Assembly: GCA_009774735.1 (NCBI GenBank)
Contig: VSOH01000025.1
Span: 1-13,027, forward strand
DNA length: 13,027 nucleotides
Direction of reading: 5' to 3'
From: Clostridiales bacterium
GTDB lineage: Bacteria > Bacillota_A > Clostridia > Oscillospirales > Acutalibacteraceae
Numbering within the stretch: the first letter of the stretch is position 1; each line of letters opens with the position of its first letter. Below the pieces are notes generated by a model. The model did not search any database. It saw only the letters and a list, made by a program, of their open reading frames with translations, and was not told the origin of the DNA. Both the position numbers and the translations under genes were made by a program. Shown here one piece after another: positions 7,777 to 13,027 of the stretch.

Positions 7777-8949
7777 GTGGCAGGCAATCAAAGAAAAATT
7801 GAACGTGAGGAAAGACGGGAGCAGCGTGAAAGAAAGCACAAGCTTATTGTTTGGATAGTCATTGCAATTGTTGTTCTTGCGCTGATAATTATGAAAATCT
7901 GTGAGGTAAATGTTAACTCAATCAAGGATCGTTTTACAGATGCAAACGGTAATTTTACATTGACTGAAGGTGTGGTTACAGATAATTTCCCATTCAGTCT
8001 TGATGCATCACAGAATGTAATTGTTACCGATTTCAATAATATGCTTGGTGTGCTTACACCAAACAGCTTTACAGTTCTTGAAAGCAAGGAGGCATCGGTC
8101 AACTATGCTTTTGAGCACGGATATTCAAATCCTGTTCTTTCAACGGAAGGTGTTTATTCGCTTGTTTATGATCAGGGTTCAAATAATTACAGACTTGATA
8201 CAACATCGCAGGCGGTATACGAGGAGGAAACGGCAAAGTCGATACTCTGTGCCGATGTTGCTAAAAACGGCACGGTAGCACTTGCAACAACATCAAAGGA
8301 GAAGCTTTGTGATGTTACACTGATTTCCAAGGCGCTGAAAGAGGAATGGTCATTCAGTATTTCCAATGGCTATATTGTTGACATTGCACTTAACGACAGT
8401 GGCAAGGAGCTTGCTGTAGCAGTTGTTAACAGTGAAAATGCAGAGCTTGTTACTACGGTTTATACATATATTGCAGGCGGCAGTGACGAGGGGGAAGCGG
8501 TTCAGCTTCCGTCAGGAACGCTTGCAAAAATCAGATATTCAGGCGCAAATATATGGACTGTTGGTGATACATATCTTGGTGTCATAAAAAAAGGCGAATA
8601 TGTTCCTGTGTTTGAGCAGGGAAGCATCAACACGAATTGTTATAGCTTTACTTCATCAGGTGATTTGCTTATTGCCTACGGCGGTTACAGTAATTCAACA
8701 GACTGTACGCTTTCCTATGTCAAATCAAACGGCAAGGTTAAAACCGATATAAGCCTTGCTGCAAATATTAAGGATGTTTCGGTAACTGCAGGCTTGGTTT
8801 ATGTTCTGACTACAGATGAAATAATCAGCTATAATTATAAAAACGGCGAGGAAAAGAACAGGTATGACAATAACGATTCCGTTAAATCAATCTGTGCATT
8901 AGGCTCGTCGGTATATACACACAAGCAGTCTGTTATTGATAAAAAGTAA
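7777..8949 (+). CDS. Membrane-anchored beta-propeller-like protein, probably DUF5711 family
   Basis: Function unknown. The 390 aa begin with a highly charged cytoplasmic head (residues 1-22, repeated Glu/Arg/Lys), then one transmembrane helix (about 23-41), then about 350 residues predicted outside the membrane by the positive-inside rule. The outer part has short hydrophobic strands separated by turns rich in Asn, Gly, Ser and Asp. Examples are around 155-170, 190-215 (SFSISNGYIVDIALNDSGKE), 285-300 and 330-360. The pattern resembles the blades of a WD40/PQQ-like propeller. From memory, clostridial proteins of this layout beside CvpA are assigned to DUF5711; this was not searched. No enzyme motif or lipobox is seen. 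Start GTG 7777 has AAGGCGG at 7763-7769 with 7 nt spacing; an ATG at 7775 is out of frame. It lies 12 bp after truA and 37 bp before cvpA. Confidence 0.7.
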   Translation: MAGNQRKIEREERREQRERKHKLIVWIVIAIVVLALIIMKICEVNVNSIKDRFTDANGNFTLTEGVVTDNFPFSLDASQNVIVTDFNNMLGVLTPNSFTVLESKEASVNYAFEHGYSNPVLSTEGVYSLVYDQGSNNYRLDTTSQAVYEEETAKSILCADVAKNGTVALATTSKEKLCDVTLISKALKEEWSFSISNGYIVDIALNDSGKELAVAVVNSENAELVTTVYTYIAGGSDEGEAVQLPSGTLAKIRYSGANIWTVGDTYLGVIKKGEYVPVFEQGSINTNCYSFTSSGDLLIAYGGYSNSTDCTLSYVKSNGKVKTDISLAANIKDVSVTAGLVYVLTTDEIISYNYKNGEEKNRYDNNDSVKSICALGSSVYTHKQSVIDKK

Positions 8950-8973
8950 TTGAACGGACTGTATCAGATTATT

Positions 8974-8980
8974 GGAGAGG
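8974..8980 (+). promoter_or_regulatory. Ribosome binding site fixing the cvpA start at 8987
   Basis: GGAGAGG at 8974-8980 lies 6 nt before ATG 8987. A longer reading frame opens with TTG at 8972, but that codon overlaps the Shine-Dalgarno sequence itself, so the TTG start is unlikely. Confidence 0.65.
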
Positions 8981-8986
8981 TATGTG

Positions 8987-9469
8987 ATGATTAGTTATAT
9001 TGACATTGCTTTTTTTGCAATGGCTGTTATAATGGTTATAGCAGGTATCAAAAAAGGCTTTCTTGTATCACTTTTAAGTATGGTGAAGTTTATAATCATT
9101 TTACCGTTGTCATATTTTCTTAGTGATTTTGTAAAGCCGTATATCCCTGCCGAGATTATAGCGGAAGCACCTGAAGCAGCAATTGAAATTATTGCTTTTC
9201 TGATTTGCTTTATTGTTCTGCTTATAATCAGTACAGTTCTTTTGTCGCTGTTAAAAAAGCTGCAAAAGGATAAGGATTTGCCGCTGCATAATACGAACGC
9301 TGTTCTGGGCGGAGCTTTTGGTTTTGTCAAAGCACTTATATTGGTTTGTGTATTTTCAGCCATAATCGGTGCAGCAGAGCAATATATTCCTAAGGACAGT
9401 GCTTTTTCAGAAATGGTGGGCAGCAGCTATGCTATTGATTTCATAAATGATATTAACCCGTTTAATTAA
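8987..9469 (+). CDS. CvpA family membrane protein
   Basis: Small polytopic membrane protein of the CvpA (colicin V production) family, whose molecular role in Firmicutes is not settled. The 160 aa have four hydrophobic segments at about 4-20, 28-48, 65-89 and 106-128, then a short polar tail. Two family marks are visible: GIKKGFLVSLLSMV at 20-33 after the first helix, and NAVLGGAFGFVKALI (104-118) opening the last helix. The start is ATG 8987 because its Shine-Dalgarno site covers the more upstream TTG. It is 37 bp after the propeller-like gene and 17 bp before pgsA, so the three probably share a transcript. A joint envelope role is an inference from position only. Confidence 0.82.
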   Translation: MISYIDIAFFAMAVIMVIAGIKKGFLVSLLSMVKFIIILPLSYFLSDFVKPYIPAEIIAEAPEAAIEIIAFLICFIVLLIISTVLLSLLKKLQKDKDLPLHNTNAVLGGAFGFVKALILVCVFSAIIGAAEQYIPKDSAFSEMVGSSYAIDFINDINPFN

Positions 9470-9486
9470 ATTTCAGGAGGTTTAAA

Positions 9487-10119
9487 ATGAGCAAGTTTAA
9501 TGAGAATGTTAAAGATTTGTTTGATAACTGGAATACAATTCCGAACTGGCTTTGCTTTTTAAGAATAGCCCTTATTCCTGTATTTGCAACTCTTTTTATA
9601 AAGGGCAGCTATATACCGGCTTTTATTCTGATGATCGTGGCAGCATTAACTGATTTGCTGGATGGTAAAATAGCAAGAAAGTTCAATATGGTTTCAAATC
9701 TCGGTAAAATTCTTGACCCTATTGCCGACAAGCTTTCGCAGATTGCGATTGTAGTCATTCTTATCGTTAAGTATTGGGACGGCTATTTAAAGTATATTCT
9801 GTTCCTGTTTATCGTCAAAGAGCTTCTTATGGTGCTTGGCGGTGCTTTGCTAATGGCAAAGGGTATGCGTCCTGTTGCCGCTGAAATGTGGGGTAAGGTT
9901 GCCACAACCGTATTTTATGTGTTTATGATTATCATCATTGCACTGGGTGGTGAGGGATGTGCCCTTTATGATGTTGCATTCTTTAAGCCCTTTATTCTCC
10001 CTGAATGGCTTATTACCGCAATGGTTGTTATATCTGCACTTCTTGCATTCGTTTCTTTATTTGGCTATGCACCCGGATTTATTCGTCAGCTTAAAGAAAA
10101 TAAGGCAAACAAAAAATAA
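9487..10119 (+). CDS. pgsA: CDP-diacylglycerol--glycerol-3-phosphate 3-phosphatidyltransferase (PgsA type)
   Basis: Predicted to make phosphatidylglycerol phosphate from CDP-diacylglycerol and glycerol-3-phosphate, the committed step to phosphatidylglycerol. The 210 aa contain the complete CDP-alcohol phosphatidyltransferase signature: Asp56, then Asp59-Gly60-x2-Ala63-Arg64-x8-Gly73-x3-Asp77-x3-Asp81, the two-metal catalytic site. The N-terminal NWNTIPNWLCFLRI segment, which precedes the first helix, is characteristic of PgsA. About six hydrophobic helices follow. The product is somewhat longer than the common 180-195 aa, mainly in the loop around 155-175. The ATG at 9487 has AGGAGG at 9475-9480 with 6 nt spacing, the strongest Shine-Dalgarno site in the window. 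The alcohol acceptor cannot be proved from motifs alone; a related phosphatidyltransferase is the main alternative. Confidence 0.88.
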   Translation: MSKFNENVKDLFDNWNTIPNWLCFLRIALIPVFATLFIKGSYIPAFILMIVAALTDLLDGKIARKFNMVSNLGKILDPIADKLSQIAIVVILIVKYWDGYLKYILFLFIVKELLMVLGGALLMAKGMRPVAAEMWGKVATTVFYVFMIIIIALGGEGCALYDVAFFKPFILPEWLITAMVVISALLAFVSLFGYAPGFIRQLKENKANKK

Positions 10120-10142
10120 ACAGGTCTAATAAAAAATAAATA

Positions 10143-10182
10143 AGTTCATACTAATATATAATATCTGTTATTATAACGAACT
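10143..10182 (+). promoter_or_regulatory. AT-rich inverted repeat and probable promoter upstream of the clp gene
   Basis: This lies in the 80-bp gap between pgsA and the clp gene, the largest in the window. Outer arms AGTTC (10143-10147) and GAACT (10178-10182) are complementary. Inside them TATAATA (10157-10163) pairs with TATTATA (10169-10175) around a 5-nt loop. The inner left arm contains a perfect TATAAT -10 hexamer (10157-10162), and TATAAC at 10172-10177 is a second possible -10. No good -35 lies 16-18 bp upstream of either. The element could be an operator over a promoter, or chance symmetry in AT-rich DNA. No CIRCE (TTAGCACTC/GAGTGCTAA) or CtsR heptad repeat (GGTCAAA type) is visible. 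No T-run follows, so it is not an intrinsic terminator for the upstream operon. Confidence 0.35.
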
Positions 10183-10199
10183 CTTGGTGAGGTGATTTT

Positions 10200-12515
10200 A
10201 TGAAGCAGCAAATGTGTTCTCGCTGCGGCGAGCGACCGGCAGTTGTGTTTATTCAAAAAATGGAAGGGGATAAGGTTACCCCTGAAGGACTTTGCATTAA
10301 ATGTGCAAGGGAGCTTAATATAGGCTCAATCAATCAGATGATTGATAAAATGGGTATTTCAGATGAGGAACTTGAAATGGCATCAGAGCAGATGGCAAGC
10401 TTTATGGAAAATATGGGCGATTTCAACTTTGACAGCCTTGGTGAAATGTTCAATGCGGATAATATGGACGGTGCACAGACTTTACCGTTTACAGAGCTTT
10501 TCGGAGGAACTTCTTCTGACGGCAGTGAACTTGCCGATAACGATAATAAAAAGGGCAGTAAAAGACGCCAGAAGCGTGCTAAGAAGAATTCACAGGATGA
10601 TACAAGAAAGTTCCTTAATACCTATTGCAATAATTTAACCCAAAGAGCTAAGAATGGTAAAATTGATAATATTATCGGCAGAGAAAGTGAAATTCAGAGA
10701 GCTATCCAGATTTTGTGCCGCCGTACTAAGAATAATCCTTGTCTTATCGGTGAGCCCGGTGTAGGTAAAACCGCTATTGCCGAGGGTCTTGCAATCAGAA
10801 TTGCCAAGGGTCAGGTGCCTGCACGTCTTGCTGATAAGGAGATTTATCTGCTTGATTTGACTGCGCTTGTGGCAGGTACTCAGTTCAGGGGTCAGTTTGA
10901 GGGCAGAATTAAAGGACTGGTTGATGAGGTTAAGCACGAGGGCAATATTATTCTGTTTATTGATGAGGTGCATAACCTTGTGGGTACAGGTGACAGTGAG
11001 GGCACAATGAATGCCGCAAATATTCTTAAGCCTGCACTTTCACGTGGTGAAATTCAGGTTATCGGTGCAACAACTTTTAACGAATATCGTAAATATATTG
11101 AAAAGGATGCGGCTCTCGAAAGGCGTTTTCAGCCTATTAAAATTGAAGAGCCTTCAATAGATGATGCGTATAAAATGCTGCTTGGCATCAAGGGCTATTA
11201 TGAGGATTATCACAAGGTGCAAATCAGTGACAGCCTGGTTTACAGAGCAGTTACTATGTCAGAGCGCTTTGTTACAGACAGATATCTGCCTGATAAGGCC
11301 ATTGATTTACTTGATGAAAGCTGTACCAGTGCAAATCTCCGTAATCCTGCCATAAGTCAGTATCAGATGGCTAAGGACAGAAAGCAGCTTCTTGAAAGCA
11401 ATATTGAAAATCTTTCTTCTCCTGCAGAAAATGAAGTTATTGACTATGAGCTTATTACAAAGCTTAAGAGTGAAATCTTCCAGCTTGACAGTACACTCCC
11501 TGAGCTTGAGGAAAAGGCAAAGGATAATCAGGTGCTTGAGGCAGACCTTGCTAAGGTTATTTCATTGTGGACAGGTATTCCTGCCTCAAAAATTGAGCAG
11601 AATGATATTAAAAAGCTTGCTGCACTGGAGGATGAATTAAAGGCACATATAATCGGGCAGGATGATGCCATTGAAAAGGTTTCAAACGCTGTTCGCAGAG
11701 GCAGAGTTCAGATCAGTCCTAAAAAAAGACCGCAGTCCTTTATATTTGTAGGTCCTACAGGTGTTGGTAAAACTGAGCTTGTTAAAAGACTTGCGGACTC
11801 ACTGTTTGACAGTCCCGATAATTTAATCAGACTTGATATGAGTGAGTTTATGGAAAAATTCAGCGTGTCAAGAATTATCGGCTCACCTCCCGGATATGTC
11901 GGCTATGACGATGCAGGACAGCTTACTGAAAAGGTAAGACGCAAGCCGTACAGTGTTATCCTTTTTGATGAGATTGAAAAGGCGCATAAGGATGTTTTAA
12001 ATATTTTGCTCCAGATTCTTGATGAGGGCAGAATTACCGATGCACAGGGCAGAACAGTTAACTTTGAAAATACTGTTATCATTATGACTTCAAACGCAGG
12101 CTCAACAGACTCTGCTGCACTCGGTTTCAATAAGTCGGCGGGGGACATTAATAAAGAGGTTACAATGAAGGCTCTTGAAAGGTTTTTACGTCCTGAGTTT
12201 CTTGGCAGAGTTGATGAAATTGTTATCTTCAATCAGCTTACACATGGTGATTTTGAAAGAATTGCAAGGCTTATGCTTGATGAACTTGTCGAAAGCTTAA
12301 AGGATAAGGGCATTAAGCTTAACTATGATGATTCGGTAGCTGTATTCCTTGCAAAGCAGGCATTCGGCTCAAAGAAAAATGCACGTGGTCTGCGTGATGC
12401 GGTAAGACGTGAGGTTGAAGAAAAACTTGCCAATGCTATAGTTTTCAATGGTGATATTCATATTGAAAGCTTTTCAATGCGTGCTGATGATGAAATAAAG
12501 CTTACAATTAACTGA
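10200..12515 (+). CDS. ClpE-like AAA+ unfoldase, ATP-binding subunit of Clp protease, with N-terminal zinc ribbon
   Basis: HSP100 unfoldase that should feed proteins to ClpP. The 771 aa start with a four-cysteine zinc ribbon (Cys6, Cys9, Cys32, Cys35) like McsA and ClpE, not the two Clp_N repeats of ClpC. A Met/Phe/Asp-rich linker (about 45-112) and a basic patch (117-129) follow. AAA domain 1 has Walker A GEPGVGKT (184-191), Walker B ILFIDE (251-256) and arginine residues 308-309. A divergent coiled-coil/UVR-like middle region spans about 388-443. AAA domain 2 has Walker A GPTGVGKT (518-525), pore loop GYVG (565-568), Walker B VILFDE (586-591) and a ClpP-docking tripeptide LGF (641-643). GGTGAGGTG at 10186-10194 precedes ATG 10200. 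The architecture is closest to ClpE, but a generic clostridial Clp ATPase name is also defensible. No McsA, McsB, CtsR or ClpP gene is in the window. Confidence 0.9.
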   Translation: MKQQMCSRCGERPAVVFIQKMEGDKVTPEGLCIKCARELNIGSINQMIDKMGISDEELEMASEQMASFMENMGDFNFDSLGEMFNADNMDGAQTLPFTELFGGTSSDGSELADNDNKKGSKRRQKRAKKNSQDDTRKFLNTYCNNLTQRAKNGKIDNIIGRESEIQRAIQILCRRTKNNPCLIGEPGVGKTAIAEGLAIRIAKGQVPARLADKEIYLLDLTALVAGTQFRGQFEGRIKGLVDEVKHEGNIILFIDEVHNLVGTGDSEGTMNAANILKPALSRGEIQVIGATTFNEYRKYIEKDAALERRFQPIKIEEPSIDDAYKMLLGIKGYYEDYHKVQISDSLVYRAVTMSERFVTDRYLPDKAIDLLDESCTSANLRNPAISQYQMAKDRKQLLESNIENLSSPAENEVIDYELITKLKSEIFQLDSTLPELEEKAKDNQVLEADLAKVISLWTGIPASKIEQNDIKKLAALEDELKAHIIGQDDAIEKVSNAVRRGRVQISPKKRPQSFIFVGPTGVGKTELVKRLADSLFDSPDNLIRLDMSEFMEKFSVSRIIGSPPGYVGYDDAGQLTEKVRRKPYSVILFDEIEKAHKDVLNILLQILDEGRITDAQGRTVNFENTVIIMTSNAGSTDSAALGFNKSAGDINKEVTMKALERFLRPEFLGRVDEIVIFNQLTHGDFERIARLMLDELVESLKDKGIKLNYDDSVAVFLAKQAFGSKKNARGLRDAVRREVEEKLANAIVFNGDIHIESFSMRADDEIKLTIN

Positions 12516-12543
12516 TGTACTGTTTTAATGAGGAGAAAATGAG

Positions 12544-13027
12544 ATGTTTATTTTATTCGGAACAATAGCAGTATGTATTATATCCATATTGCAGATTTGT
12601 TTGTTTGAAAAAAAGAAAAGCTTTGGCAAATGTCTGCATATCTTTTTGAAAAATGAATTTGTTGTTAATCTTGTATCACTTGCCTGTCTGACATATGTGT
12701 TCAAATATAAGCACATATTCGTTACAAAAGGATATAATGCAACTTCATTCATAAAATATTTTTTGATGGCACTGTGTGTGGGTGCACTCTTTATGCTTTT
12801 TTGCCAGTTCATTGAAGGCAGGCTTATTTTTAAAAAGTGTGAAGTAAAAAAGTCAAAGGGTGCAGCTGCAGTTCGCATAATATCACCTGTATTAGTTTGT
12901 CTTGGCAGTGCTATGTATTTTGCTACCATCTGGGCAAAGGAAGCCTTTGGTGATATAAGCGGCGACCAGCTTGTGATTAACCTTATGTCACCAACAACAG
13001 GTACAGACACCTCGGTTTATGTAGGTC
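12544..13027 (+). CDS. Polytopic membrane protein, N-terminal part; likely LTA synthase family (partial)
   Basis: The frame stays open from ATG 12544 to the window end (161 codons). AGGAG at 12531-12535 gives 8 nt spacing, and in-frame stops lie just upstream. The out-of-frame ATG at 12539 soon hits a stop. Hydrophobic segments are at about 3-20, 38-53, 70-90 and 108-131. The segment after the last helix, FGDISGDQLVINLMSPTTGTD, resembles the region between the membrane domain and the extracellular sulfatase-like catalytic domain of LtaS-type phosphoglycerol transferases (a Phe-Gly-x-Ile/Val-x3-Gln pattern). The catalytic domain (nucleophile Thr, metal ligands) would lie beyond the edge, so the family call is tentative. 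If right, it would polymerise glycerol phosphate from phosphatidylglycerol, linking it functionally to pgsA nearby. It is 28 bp after the clp gene and could be co-transcribed with it. Confidence 0.6.
   Translation, partial: MFILFGTIAVCIISILQICLFEKKKSFGKCLHIFLKNEFVVNLVSLACLTYVFKYKHIFVTKGYNATSFIKYFLMALCVGALFMLFCQFIEGRLIFKKCEVKKSKGAAAVRIISPVLVCLGSAMYFATIWAKEAFGDISGDQLVINLMSPTTGTDTSVYVG

Noticed and set aside
8972..8986. TTG start at 8972 giving a five-residue longer CvpA protein.
   Set aside because: The codon overlaps the Shine-Dalgarno sequence GGAGAGG that serves ATG 8987.
10111..10140. Two copies of AAAAAATAAA 20 bp apart at the end of pgsA.
   Set aside because: A-rich low complexity at the pgsA stop and just after it; too simple to be a meaningful repeat.
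10120..10199. Intrinsic terminator for the upstream operon.
   Set aside because: The only hairpin is nearly all A/T pairs with no following T-run, so it does not meet the usual pattern.
10120..10199. CIRCE or CtsR operator controlling the clp gene.
   Set aside because: Neither the 9-bp CIRCE arms nor tandem CtsR heptads could be found by eye.
12525..13010. A 161-codon open frame on the minus strand.
   Set aside because: It lies exactly opposite the plus-strand partial membrane-protein gene, which has a proper AGGAG site and membrane-helix pattern. The minus-strand product looks like no family.
1..13027. Defence island, prophage, insertion sequence or CRISPR array.
   Set aside because: All genes are assignable or housekeeping-like, same strand and similar in base composition by eye. 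No transposase, integrase, direct-repeat array or tRNA attachment site was seen.

Overview
The window is a tightly packed, entirely plus-strand run of 13 genes from a low- to mid-GC Firmicute. Gene content and family resemblance point to class Clostridia, probably a Ruminococcaceae/Oscillospiraceae-type gut bacterium: Shine-Dalgarno sites are strong (AGGAG, GGGAGG), GTG starts occur, the energising module is of ECF type, and a DUF5711-like gene sits beside a CvpA gene. The organism assignment is inference. Twelve genes are complete and the thirteenth runs off the right edge. I see no mobile element, CRISPR array, tRNA or rRNA.

Layout. (1) Positions 1-2205: an extended -10 promoter, then ruvC-ruvA-ruvB, the complete Holliday-junction branch-migration and resolution set. 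(2) Positions 2236-4472: glmM (phosphoglucosamine mutase, cell-wall precursor supply) and a COG1092-type SAM methyltransferase. (3) Positions 4459-7764: ecfA1-ecfA2-ecfT-truA, joined by 4-14 bp overlaps. This is the shared energising module of group II ECF vitamin/metal transporters plus tRNA pseudouridine synthase A. In many Firmicutes this block lies between rplQ and rplM-rpsI; here it is not. (4) Positions 7777-10119: a membrane-anchored beta-propeller-like protein of unknown function, a CvpA-family membrane protein and a PgsA-type CDP-alcohol phosphatidyltransferase. (5) Positions 10120-10199: the only sizeable gap, holding an AT-rich inverted repeat and a probable promoter. (6) Positions 10200-13027: a ClpE-like AAA+ unfoldase whose N-terminus is a McsA/ClpE-type zinc ribbon instead of the double Clp_N repeat, then the start of a polytopic membrane protein resembling the N-terminus of lipoteichoic-acid-synthase-family proteins.

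The genes up to pgsA are spaced closely enough (gaps of 37 bp or less, or overlaps) to be one or a few overlapping transcripts. The clp gene probably has its own promoter. The themes are housekeeping: DNA recombination, envelope precursor and phospholipid synthesis, micronutrient uptake, RNA modification and protein quality control. I found no convincing novel system. The most interesting points are the Clp domain architecture and its upstream inverted repeat, the displaced ecf-truA block, the insertion in EcfA1, and the uncharacterised propeller protein beside CvpA and PgsA.
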